Shown one piece after another: positions 8,735 to 19,550 of a stretch of DNA of 64,000 bases. How positions within the stretch are numbered: the stretch's first letter is position 1; every line of letters starts with the position of its first letter. Location: positions 186,001-250,000 of the forward strand of contig JALRMH010000031.1 of NCBI GenBank assembly GCA_026119935.1. The letters are read 5' to 3'. Under the pieces are notes generated by a model, which saw only the letters and a list, made by a program, of their open reading frames with translations, was not told where the DNA came from and ran no database searches. The DNA comes from Endothia cerciana (Eukaryota; Ascomycota; Sordariomycetes; Diaporthales; Cryphonectriaceae). Position numbers and translations under genes: made by a program.

Positions 8735-11700
8735 CGTGAGACCAGTGGCGTAGTGATCAGGTGGAAGAGGTGAACCGAGGTTGGCAAGCCTTCTAGTAGG
8801 TGGTTGCAACCGTGGCTGCAATGAGCTCACAGGTGGTGTACAGTACAAAGATGCCGTGGTGGCTTCAAAGAGGGATGACGAGGACAAAGGGATGAGTTTG
8901 TGAGGCTGGGATTACAGCTCAGTCAGATCTCGCGATGCTGTTTTGTTCGAGCCCTGGAAATGCTGTGTTGATGTGGTGAGTGAGCTTCGAAGCCAGACCA
9001 CGTGAAAGGTGCAGCGGGGCTATCAGCCGCCTTGAGGTACTACCAGGTCAACATCACGAAGCCAAGAGGACCGATGGAGATCAAAGTCCATTCGTTTAGT
9101 AAGCGGGGGAGACGTCGTCTTCACATGAAGCATCATCAAATTGCTATGTTTATTTGCAACATGCCATTAGTGCAGGGAAGCTAGGACTCGGGCTACGGTG
9201 AGGTGAGCTCGCCTCCTGTGCCATGTGCATCCCAGGTGCTCTTATCATAGTCTCCCACAGTTCGAGGGTGAATCATACGAGAACCAGCAAGCCCTCTCCT
9301 GCGGAAAGCAGCAATTTGTGTCCCAGGTCGAGCGGTTTCCTTGAAGGGTGTTCCGAATAGGCGAATATCCCGCCAGTGTTCTTGTTCAAGGCTCGGAGAA
9401 ACTCCTATGTCATGTTCGGTATCTCGCAAATTTGGTTGAAAGGACACAGTCAAACCTCAGTACCACTTGATTCCTCAGTGGGTTGGACAGATTGCTTTGC
9501 AATAGCATCAGACAATCAGGACAAATGGCATGTCTGCCCAGTTCTTCCTGGATTGAATCCGCAGTAGCCGGGCTGTTTTCTCGAGGATAGGCATCATGTG
9601 CCATGTCGATTTTTTGAAGCGTCAAAGATGTCCTACATAGGTAAATGAGCATTGCATGCAGCGCAGCATGAGTGCTTTGCGCCTCACTATGGACACTGGT
9701 ATATCAGTGGGCACAAAATAATACATTTCGGAACCCGAGAAGGATCTCTGTCGAATTTCAAGAAGCTTTATCATCGCTTTAATGTGGCGAGAAAGGCAAG
9801 GGATAAGAGAGACTGATTCTCTCAGTATAACTGCAACAGAACTAGGTGGTCCCTGGTCTTGGGAGAGGGATTGGTACCTCCAGATAGACAGACTGATTAT
9901 GATTGAGAGACCTCTGGATTGTTATAATTTCAAATTGGCTAGGTTGTAGGATAAAGGCATTGCTAAAAGGATGTGACTGGTGGCATTTTCGAGGTTGAAT
10001 CCCATGCTGATTGGAAATCTGTCTTTGGTCTACATTATTTTCAAGTGTCTGAGGAGTGATTGGGCAGAGCAGACTGAAGAGTAACGACTGTAAGACCCAG
10101 TGAATGCACGAGAAGAGCTGAACCTGAGGGGTCCCATGATGAGGTGACATGTACGCGGTGATGATTCATTAGGGTGTGACAGATTTATTACGGTCACTAT
10201 ACGTTCAAAGTCGACGATTCGTGGCTTCTACTTCTGGCGGCAGCGACGATATCCTTGGCTGCATCTTGTGGCCGCTACGATCATGATGATGATGATGATG
10301 ATGTTGCCAGCATCAGACACATCGCCGGGGGCGCGGTGGCCAAGCACGGGCGGACCACGTCCGTAGCTCTGGAGATCTGCCGGTCTACGACTCTGGAAAA
10401 GGGGCTCGCCAGTGGCGGCACCCTGGCGTCGATGCGGAGATCATGTGCACCGGGCTCGCCGGCCAGGTTGTCGGCCGGGAAGTAAAGTACGGACGACGCG
10501 CTGGAGGTCGAGCCTCATGGGGGCCCAGGCAAGTACTAAAGGCTGCTGCCCTGGCCGACCGGCCTCGAGGACGATGCTGTGGAGCGGCGGGCGCAAGGCC
10601 ACAGGTGGTCTAGACGCCGGCGGTGAGGTCCGGGGTAATGTGGGACATTGATGATCTATATTTCATTACGCGTGGGGAAAGACCCGCTTCGCTATGTGGG
10701 AGCTGTTCTGACTGAGGCGGTCATGGGGAAAACATGCCATCGCCTGCTTGGTGGGCATACGCTGCTGGCCCTGAAATCAAGCCTGAGACGGGTGACCGGG
10801 ACAGGAGATTCAGGGGATATCCCTCCCAAGGTTGTTGACCCTTGGCCCAAGTGCCTTTGGCGGACGCTCCCTCCCCCCCTTTTCCCCCCTTTCATCATTC
10901 TGGTGTTCTTGCGCATACAGCCAGGTTGACCGAACCAGCAGCACAACCGCGGGTAGACGAACCATACTTTAGGGTGAGGTGGGCCTGTCCGTCCGTTTCC
11001 GTCGCGCCGGTGCTCGTCCAACAGGGACGGGTTCATATTTTGAGGTCTTAACGTTATTCCGACGTCAAAAATCGCTAGTCCATCCCGTGGTCCTGGATAC
11101 GAGCGAAAGCAACGTCAACAAGGGAGTCGGCTCGCCACAAACTTGCTTTCCCCCGGTGGAGGACGGGTTGTATCTGGGTGGCCCAAGCTGGGCCTGGATC
11201 GTGATCGCGGGTCCGCGAGCAAATGGGCGCCGTGGTGATCGCCAGTGATGCGACCTCGCGTATTGCGGGAGCCCACTAGGTGCCGGCCGCCACTCGTGCA
11301 GATCTAGTTATGCTTTTGGCCTGCGGTCCCTATTTTTGGAAACCTCGGGTTGGGGAGCTCTGGAATCTCCTGGCTGGCTGCCTTGGAACTTGTCCTTTTG
11401 AGGCAATGCAGGGCCGCCCGGTCACGCTATGGACCGGCTGGTAATAGCACTGTACAACCTGGCGATGGATCACACGCCCACCGGAAATCAGAACGCAGGG
11501 GTCGATACCACCGGAAATTGTGTGCCTGCAGCAAGCTGGGGAACCTGGCACCCCTGGTGACAGTTGGGGCCATCCGATCAAGCCAGAGCGCCTGATCTGG
11601 AGGGGACGCGTCCCGCTGTCAGGTTGTCAGTGGGCGCACTGCCACGGCGGTGGCGTCGGCGCTGGCGTTGACGGCCGAGAATAGAGACACGTCAGTGGGA

Positions 11701-12283
11701 GGGATGCGTCTCGTAGCAGCAGCATCAGCAGAGGATGGCTGGCGCAGGCACAAAGCTGACCTGCTGGGAGGCCTTCCCCCTAGGGACACAACACAGTACG
11801 TGGTCAGCGCATGACGACGACGGAAGTTTAGGACGTCGATCCGGCCCCACCAGGTTCCACATTCATGCTGAGGTGTGCCCAGCTGAGAGGAAGGCTGAGT
11901 GCGGTCGCCTCGGCTTACCTGCTGGACCAGGAACTCTGTCCAAGGCTCAGAGCGGCCTGGAAGGATCTCGCAACGGCCGAGAGGGGGCCCACCTGCAGCC
12001 TTGATCCGCACGGCAGTCAACACGAGCCCTACGACGCAAGGATACGAAGTACTACGTACGCAGATTATATTAATGCCAACAGAGACGCCTTTCCCCAGGC
12101 GCTTCGTTGAGTCTCCCTTCGCTCCATCCCTCTCACGGCCTTATCAGTAATACCAAGTTTCCTTGTGTCCTCTCAACCGCCACATTCGCTCAGATTTTAC
12201 TCGCGAACTCTCACCGCCTCGGCACACTCGCTCACCTTCACGAAACTTTCGTCCGCCTCTAATCCATCAACCCACCCAACAAG
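8735..12283. other. Long gene-poor region
   Basis: About 3.5 kb without a supportable gene. It holds a short (ATG)n/(GAT)n run near 10284-10303. Around 10330-10600 is a GC-rich patch whose frames look weakly coding (for example a segment with GDLPVYDSGKGARQW) but are broken by stops and match nothing I recognise. CT-rich sequence just before 12284 is typical of fungal promoters and 5' leaders. Confidence 0.4.
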
Positions 12284-12691
12284 ATGGCCTTCAAGCAGCT
12301 CGCTCTCGCCGCCCTCCTGGCCGCCTCCGCCATGGCCCAAAGCCCCGTTGCCTCCGGCTCCGGTGCGGCCACGTCGGCAGTATCCACCGTGGTCACTGGC
12401 GTTTCCGCCACTGGCGTTGCCACCGGTGTACCGACCACCTTCGTCACGTCCGGCGGCTCCTCTGCTACCGGAAGCGCTGGTGTCAGCGGAATCTCAAACT
12501 CTACCACCACCGCGTCGTCTTCCAAGTCTTCCTCGACTGCCACGTCTACCGACAAGAGCAGCTCGAGCTCTACCGGCACCTCGACATCGAGCTCTAGCTC
12601 CAGCTCCAGCTCATCAGGGGCCTCGGCCAACTCCATGATGGGCGGCCTGTCGCTCGTGCTGGGTGTCGGCGCTGCCGTTGCCCTCTTCTAA
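12284..12691 (+). CDS. Small GPI-anchored Ser/Thr-rich cell-surface protein
   Basis: A single exon encodes 135 residues. Residues 1-18 form a clear signal peptide (MAFKQLALAALLAASAMA-Q). The middle is Ser/Thr/Gly/Val-rich, with dense serine runs at about residues 80-115 that are likely O-mannosylated. The C-terminus is a hydrophobic tail (MGGLSLVLGVGAAVALF) after small residues (SGASANS), which is the layout of a GPI-attachment signal. Proteins of this form are secreted and end in the plasma membrane or wall. No enzymatic domain is present. The short aliphatic ending with no charged residues after it supports GPI processing rather than a stable transmembrane helix. The CT-rich 5' leader suggests active expression. 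Confidence 0.85.
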   Translation: MAFKQLALAALLAASAMAQSPVASGSGAATSAVSTVVTGVSATGVATGVPTTFVTSGGSSATGSAGVSGISNSTTTASSSKSSSTATSTDKSSSSSTGTSTSSSSSSSSSSGASANSMMGGLSLVLGVGAAVALF

Positions 12692-13433
12692 GCATAGGGG
12701 CTTGGACCGGGGACATGAGCACATGATGGAAAAGCTGGGGAGGATGATCTGGATCACAAACTGCATGGGATAATCCCCCTCATACCACACTGGCGTTGGG
12801 GGGCTCACCATGGACGACTCGAGTCCATTTTGGAAAGGATAAATCATTTTAATTCCCGTGGCACCGGGATGGTGGACACGGACGTTGAAAATAAAATGTT
12901 CAACACTACCATTAGTTTAACTTAATGGACTACAACAACTTCAAAACCGCTTTACGCTGTACTTGTGTGAATACTACGTTGCCCCTTTCGTGTTGTGTGT
13001 GATTTGGCATAGACAGTCGTAGTAGCCCCCCTGTAGGGTAGCGCTCCGTCACACATCTGACGGCGACGGCGCGGCTAATGAGAGACCGTTATGTAAGGGA
13101 TAGGGTCTGAAGAGACACGGCTAGGTCATAATTCAGACTCGGTGCATTTTGTAGGCTGGGAAGGGGGAGGGTGTGTGTTTGCTGGCTCGTCCAGCCTCTA
13201 TCAGGGCGCTTCGACAGCAGGCTGACCTGGCGAATCCTCGCCCTTATGTGTGCACAGGCGCACGGGGTGGCGGCGGCCTTAGTCATCGCATCTTGGTAGA
13301 GCGTTTGGGCCCCCCTGTTGACGGGCTCGAAACGTTTCGGAATGTTGATTCAGCAATGTCGAGCAGAAGTCCCGCGGCAGGAAGACAGCCTCGTGCCGGT
13401 CTTGCGTACCCCAAGAGCTCGAGGAACACGAGG
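12692..13433. other. Intergenic region before the SDR gene
   Basis: No gene is supported. The dehydrogenase frame stays open upstream of its chosen start; another ATG at 13356 would add 26 residues with no family resemblance. Confidence 0.4.
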
Positions 13434-14340
13434 ATGTCTCCAAAGTCCGTCCTCGTCACCGGCTGCAGCCAAGGGGGCATCGGGGATGCCCTGGCACGAG
13501 AGTTTCACGCCCGGGGGCTGATGGTGTTCGCCACCGCGCGCGATCCCGCGAAGGTAGCCCCCCTGAAAGACATCGGCATCCGGACCGTCGAGGTGGACGT
13601 GACAGCCCCTGCCTCCATCAAGCAGGCGATCGAGGTAGTGCGCCAGGCCACGGAGGGCCGCGGCCTCGACATCCTCGTCAACAACGCCGGGGTGACCCGG
13701 ATCCTGCCCTTCACGGACTGTCCGGCCGAGGACGCGAGGTGGATCATGGACACGAACGTCATCGGCGTCTTTGCCGTCACGCAGGCGTGCCTGCCGATGT
13801 TGATACAGGCCAGAGGCACGGTGGCAAATATCGGGTCCGTCAACGAGGTCTTCACGCCTGCCTTCAACTCTGTCTATAATGCTAGCAAGGCAGCGTTGAG
13901 CGCATTCTCGAAGACCCTGCGGGCCGAGCTATCGCCGTTTGGGGTCAGGGTGGTCGTTATCAAGACCGGTGGTATCAAGACGAATATGACACGTGCTGAG
14001 GGAGACAGGCTCCCTAAGGACAGCCTGTATCTGCCACTGCGGGAGACGGTCGAGGGGCGAACCTGGATCAAATACGAAAGGTTTCCGACGCCTGAGCAGT
14101 ACGCAAAGAAGGTCGTCAGTGACTTGCTTGGCAGTCCTGGTCCTGTCTTATGGCGCGGAGGGATGTCCACGGTCGCCCGGCTCGTGGATGTCTTTGTTCC
14201 ACCGGGCTTGCTGGTAAGTCAGTCGCGCGGACTCCGAGCCTTCAGATCTTGTGCTGATATAAATCCCATATAAGAATCGCATTGCCTCACGCTATGTAGG
14301 CTTGAACAAGCTAAAAGTATCGCAACAAGAGGAGGCCTGA
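13434..14340 (+). CDS. Short-chain dehydrogenase/reductase, AYR1-like
   Basis: Exons 13434-14213 and 14275-14340 encode 281 residues. The 61-bp intron begins GTAAGT, has a GCTGAT branch site and ends ATAAG. Classical SDR motifs are in order: the nucleotide-binding TGCSQGGIG (about residues 8-16), NNAG, the catalytic serine in IGSVNE, and YNASK with the active-site Tyr and Lys. The 'TGCS.GGIG' form and the C-terminal PPGLLNRIASRY, with a VGLNKLK ending, fit the NADPH-dependent 1-acyldihydroxyacetone-phosphate reductase group (yeast Ayr1), which acts in ether-lipid and phosphatidate synthesis at ER and lipid droplets. Many fungal members have unknown substrates, so only the fold and cofactor class are firm. 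Confidence 0.85.
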
Positions 14341-14938
14341 GGAGTTACTTCCACAACGTATGTACTGACCAAGAAGGGTTCAGCGGGTCAGGATCCCTTG
14401 GTACCCAGCTAGACTCGCTGGGCCAGGATTTTGCGGCGAGGTACTACTCTCTCGGAGGCAACAGATTTCTGACGGCCTGAGCAGGTAGTCCCATGGCTTT
14501 CCGGCTCCTAAATGAAGAGCCAGCTCTTATGGGATACGACTCGGTCATGCAGGCACGGAAGCAGTGCCACGGATTTTGTTCGAATATCTAGCCATGAATA
14601 TCTCATAATATCCCTGATAACATACTAAAGTCCTGTGACATTAATGTATTGAAGATAAGCAGATTATATCGACTCAATTATCCTATTCAGTGAATCATGG
14701 TATTATATTAGTCCAATCAGGCCAACATTCACGCGGATGAGGGCACTCTGAACGTACATAACACAACCATTGTTGCGAGCAAGAGTTCCTGCCAGTGAGC
14801 TGAGATCGAAGTGTTCCATGACTTATGTGGTTCCTGTCCACTCCAGAAAGCATATAGAGTATTGATATCATTCAACCCCCCAACCACATTAGTTAACCAA
14901 GGTCTTGAAATACAGCGCGTATCGTGGGTTCCCATCTA
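14341..14938. other. Intergenic region
   Basis: AT-rich, with no supported gene. It separates the convergent ends of the SDR gene and the broken Ser/Thr-Cys-rich gene. Confidence 0.45.
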
Positions 14939-16248
14939 CTATGCCGTCGCATAGCAGCTATTCAAGATCGGCAGGCAGACCGCTCCCCCCACGCTGCAGT
15001 GCGAGTTGATGATACAGGCCTCTCCGCTCCTGCAGTCCCCGTCCCTAGCACTGGTCTTCCCCGTCCCGCAGTTCCCGCACGAGTCGCAGACCGCCGTCCG
15101 GTTGACGTCCGTGTGGCACGCGTTGTACCCCATCCTGCTGCCCGTGTTGCACCCCATGTACGTTCTCGGCAGCGCGTACGAGCTGTAGTTGTACGGCTGC
15201 AGGCCCGCGCCGCAGACGGTGGCGGATGCGGCAGCCCGGCACGGCGGGTGTGGATGAGTTGGCCGCTGCTGCTGGCGGTCCGGATCGGGCTCGCTGAAGG
15301 CGTGGAAGCAGCGGGGCCTGAGGTCACGGTCGTGCTCGCGGCGCCGCTGGAAAGGCCACCGCTCAGGATCGCCGACACCAAGGAGCTGTTGCTGGAGATC
15401 TCTGCCGTGTTGGTCATGGAGGTGACGGGCACGAACGAGGAGCTCATGAGGGTTACACCAGAGATGACGGACGGAGATACCGAGCTGATGGGCAAGGAGT
15501 GGCACTCACGCTTGACATGATGCTCAAGACTGGTCGCTGGCGCAGAGGACAGCTGGGATGTCGTGGTGCTGGTGGCTCCCTTGCTGGTGACCGTGCTGTA
15601 CCCGCGTCAGGTCAGGATAAGGAACTCGAAGACTCGATGTTTTGGATGGACTCACACCGTGACACTTTTGATAGTCGTCGTGACCACGGAAGTGGCCTTT
15701 ACCACGGCCACTGTCGTGGTCGTCTTCCCCAGCAAGGTGGCAGTGGTCGTTGGTGCCGTGTAGCTAGAGGCAAAGCAGGAGCATGCGGAGGAGGCGGCTG
15801 ATGAAACCAGGTTCAGCCCAGTCATGGCGGCAAGGGCAGCGAAGTCGACCGTAGCCCGGCTCTCCAGGTCCTGAACACCGGAGCCGGCCTCATCCCGCTT
15901 GGCGTTGACCACCACTGTAGTCGTGCCGGCCAGGTTGGTAACGGTCTTTGTTGATACCAAGGTTGTCACGACAGTCCTGACGGGACACCAGCGTCAGAAT
16001 TATGTCCTCGTGCTTTATCCGAATATTTGCCACCTGCGCAGTGGGTGAGACTGTGAGGGTCATGGTCGGCGTCTTGGCCGTCAGACTAAAGGCGCTCGTA
16101 CAAAAGGGGCCTGCGTATGCCGACAGCGCAACCATGAGTTTCTCCAGGGCATTATCCGAGCAGGTCGTGGCCCGTTCTTCGATCACTGCTGACTTGGCCG
16201 GTCCGGTAAGGCCAGAGAGTACGAGTGCCAGGGGACGTTGAGATGCAT
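14939..16248 (-). pseudogene. Secreted Ser/Thr-rich and Cys-rich protein gene with frame breaks
   Basis: On the minus strand, coding-like segments run in one order: an N-terminal part with an ATTCSDN motif and Thr-rich stretch, a Ser/Thr/Val-rich region (TVVTTLVSTKTVT onward), an intron starting GTGAGT, a second Ser/Thr-rich region, and a C-terminal domain of about 95 residues with some 15 cysteines (CNTGSRMGYNAC, CDSCGNCGTGK, CRSGEAC). The reading frame changes in three places without a usable splice site: just after the only plausible ATG (16248), at the first intron boundary (about 15977-16033), and inside exon sequence near 15252 just before the Cys-rich domain. Each would be explained by a single-base change. 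It is either a young pseudogene or a gene with assembly errors. The intact form would be an extracellular or wall protein; no family is recognised. Confidence 0.6.
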
Positions 16249-17417
16249 TCTGGACGGAAGGGTGCCGGTATCATTAAAAGAGTGTAAATATGCTGCCTTT
16301 AATGCTGAATACAAATGAGTGCCTGATGACTGGCTACCCGGCGATCGCCTGGCTTGAGGAAAAGAGGATGAACGAGCGTGACATCAACAATGAATACCCG
16401 GGGCAAAGGTCGCCCAGGAGTCCGAGAGATCGACGGTGACGATCCATTTTATACCTCTTTTTTTCTTCTTTCTCTCTCTCGCTTGCTTTTTGCATCTGCC
16501 CGTTAGCGCTTTTTCCCCATTCCTTTTTTATAAAAAAAAGGAGGGGGGCGCCGTTTTGGGGGGCAGCACGTTCCGTTTTGACTGTCTATGCAGAACAGGT
16601 CTCAGAAAATCGTGTTCCTGCGTTAGTGGGCGAGTTAGCGGAGGCGGCGCCGACGACGGTGGCGGATAGCCTCTTTCATACAGACGACAGCAAAGTCATG
16701 AGTCCGGAAAATCCCAGGATGCAGAGTACTGATCCCCTCGTATCCCAGCCCAGTGGGGGAGCCCGTGCTGAGCGTTCTAGATGCAAGTAGGCTGCTTGGC
16801 CCGCGCCGGCTCCAAACCCACAGTGTTGGGTTGGGACGGTGCCTGGGGCTAAGGGCCGCTTGAGACGACGGGACGACGATGTACTAGAGTTGCGGCGGGG
16901 GCGCCGCAAGGTGCTGACCATGGCTTATGAGGAGCACAGAGGATTTCGGACGCAATCTGCCTGAAAAGGCCCGCCCGCTGCGGTATCGTGTATGCCATCG
17001 TCGCGGGAGGCTCACTGTCTTTGTCAACAGCGCGTTCTGAAGGTTGTCACAAGGCTGTGATGGGCCGTAACGAGGGCAGCCGTTAATATTCAAGAGCACC
17101 TAAATTCTTATCGGACGAACTGCTGCAGGGATGAATCATAATGAGGACAGTCTGCTAGTTGAGAAGAAAGTGTGTGAAACTGAAGGCGGGCGTTGAGACA
17201 CAATGGAGCGTCGAAACGGTCATGTAGCTCAGTCACGGAATCTTATAATAATGGAGATTTATGTCAGAGCAAGGTGCAGGATGTCTTTCAAATTCTTCCC
17301 TCATCGAGATTTACAACAGATATGGCTTCTAAACCATGAAAGCTTGCTTGATGCCGGTAACGCCGTCTCAAATGCCGCCCTCTGCCGGGTTATGCAATTC
17401 TATGTAGCCCTCGCCCT
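16249..17417. other. Intergenic region
   Basis: No gene is supported. Pyrimidine-rich runs and short G runs lie near 16440-16570. Confidence 0.45.
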
Positions 17418-19550
17418 TCATTCCCTCCCCCCCCCGAAAGGCCAGAGTAGCTTTGAAATAACCCACATAACGCCATGCACAATGCTATACACCGACGCGA
17501 CAATGACAAGCACAAGATTATGCAGCGGCGATCCTCCCGCGCTGCGTACCTCACCCCACGCGCCGATCGGGTCGCCCCGGCGGCCCATCTGCACGATGCC
17601 CAGGGCCCAATTGAAGTCGGCAATCGCATCGTTTGTCCACTCCGCGATGATGGAGGCCTTCTTCGGCGGCTGCCGGACCTTGGGCCAGGCGCCGGGGAAG
17701 CTCGCGGGGCCGCCCTTCTTGCCCTCGAAGTCCTTGAGGGTGAGGGTATGGTCCTCGTGCTGCCGCTGCTGGACGCTCTCCTTGGTAAGTTTGGCGCGGA
17801 TGCGGTCCTTCTCCTCGGGAGGGTTGTCGTCCCACCACCTCTGGACGGCATCAAACATGTAGTCCTGTATAGGGGTCTTCAGGGGTGGGAAGGCGGGGTG
17901 GTGGAGGACCGTCAGGATCTCGTCGATGCAGCGGTCTGCGTCCAGCCTGGTATTGTCCCAGCATCTGACGACCTGTTGCACTGTGCAGTTCGTGATGATT
18001 GTGGCCACGAGGCCGGCGGGCTGGTTGAGGACGTTGCTGAAGTGATCCTTGGACAAATCAGAGTGGCTCGGGTCGGACGCTGTACTATCTAGGTAGACTT
18101 GCGTTGAGTTGGCCTTGGCAGCTTCTTCGTCAACCCGATCTCTGGCAGCCTTGACGGCGTTACGTAGCTCCCTGACAGATGACTCGATCATGATGGCAAG
18201 GTACTTGAAGACGAGCTGGTTGGTATACTCCCCGAGCTGGCCGTGAGAGTAGTCCTGTGTCGAGTCTTCAGTGTCCTCCAGATCCTCCTGTAGGTACTTA
18301 GAGACCCTATCGTGCAGGTAAAGCACGGGCTCTATCGCCTGCCACAGTAGGTTCGCGTCGGTGATGGCGATCTCATCCGTCGCGACCTCGCCGTTAAGAG
18401 GTGAGTACTTCTTAAATATCTCACCGACAGCCTGCAGCTGGCTGAGGAGCGGATCGAGGTCGGGCTGGATCTTGCTAAGCTGTTCGATGCCAGCCTTGAT
18501 GAGCTGGAAGAGCTGGTCAAAGGCCATGCCGCCGTAGTTGAGCTTCTGACATTGCTATGTCAGCCTTCAAACCCGTCTCCTTGAGGGGGGGGGGGGGGAA
18601 CAGGTACTCACGCTCTCAAGCTCCCCGAGCGAGCCCTTGGACTGCAGGATCGCCTTGTCGTCGGCCTCGCCAAGTAACGAGTGGAAGATGTCCAGCATGC
18701 CAAACGTGCCCGTCACGATGGGCGCGACCTTCCTGCCCTTGTTGGGCCCGCGCGGGACCTGGATCCAGCATGCGTCCCCGACGAAGGCGAAGACATCTTC
18801 CTCGCCTAGCTCGTGCAGGCACAGCTCGGCGAAATTACTGTGCGCCGCAAAATCCTCCAGCGTGTGCAGGGCGGCCCCGAGGTGGCGGAATGCGTCCCTT
18901 GTCGCGGCGCCCTGGTGCCTCCGCCGGCCCCTCCGCCCCAGCGCGATGCACGTGGAGAGCTGATCCCTGATATAGCCGGAAGCCGTGTCCCAACCGTTGC
19001 CCGCGTTGGCAATGTAGTTCTTCATGCCAGTCTCCGGGTCGACCTCCAGCTCCCTCGGATCCACGGGCCCCCTGAGGCGCCCATCGATCTCCTGGGCGTT
19101 GTCCGGGTAGCCCCTCGGGTTGTCTATGTGTTCCACGTGCGTGTAGCAGCCTAGCCTCTCCCGCGTGACGTCGAACTCATCGGTGGCGAAGCCGAACTCC
19201 ATAAAGGCCAGGACCGAGACGATGGCGCGCAGGATGGCCTCGGGTACGTTCTCTAGGCACGTGGTGTCGATAACCTGGGAGAAGTCGCGCAGCCAGTTGC
19301 CAAAGTAGACCTGCTTGCGCTGTAGCTTTGTGAAGCGGTACCCGGTGACGAAGGACGTGGGGAGGTATTTCAGGATGTCGGCGAGGTCACCATGGCGCCA
19401 CACCATGCCCTTGAACTCACTGCCAGCTGGGACCTCGCCGGCGCCGAAGGCGGAGGCGGGGCGCACGAGGAAGAGGCATAGGAACAGGAGGATAAGGAGG
19501 GAGGAGAAGGAGGGGGCGGTGGTGGTGGTCATCGTCTCATGGCATATCAT
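17418..19550 (-). CDS. het-c: HET-C family protein (heterokaryon incompatibility C homologue)
   Basis: Exons 19550-18612 and 18545-17418 encode 688 residues. The 66-bp intron carries a C14 run on the coding strand. A signal peptide covers about residues 7-33. The body has the HET-C hallmark segments, such as GMVWRHGDLADILKYLPTSF, KQVYFGNWLRDFSQ, RDAFRHLGAALHTLEDF and AHSNFAELCLHELG. A hydrophobic segment lies near the C-terminus. In Neurospora, het-c alleles trigger heterokaryon incompatibility together with the linked NLR-type gene pin-c; outside that setting HET-C proteins are conserved and of unclear cell-surface or secretory function. The long glycine-rich tail of some homologues is absent; the frame stops just after a GGGRE at a poly-G run. 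No NLR or HET-domain gene is nearby. A second in-frame ATG at 19532 is also possible. Confidence 0.92.
18585..18598. repeat. G14 homopolymer in the het-c intron
   Basis: Fourteen consecutive G on the plus strand, C14 in the transcript sense, inside the 66-bp het-c intron. Confidence 0.9.

Noticed and set aside
7620..8773. Long plus-strand open frames (235 and 333 codons) opposite the J-domain-like gene
   Set aside because: They are antisense shadows of GC-rich coding sequence; one is a poly-Cys run made by the CTG repeat.
10225..10660. GC-rich patch with weakly coding frames
   Set aside because: Stops interrupt every frame and no protein family is recognised; left as part of the gap.
17475..18092. 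205-codon plus-strand frame inside het-c
   Set aside because: Antisense shadow of a conserved coding exon.
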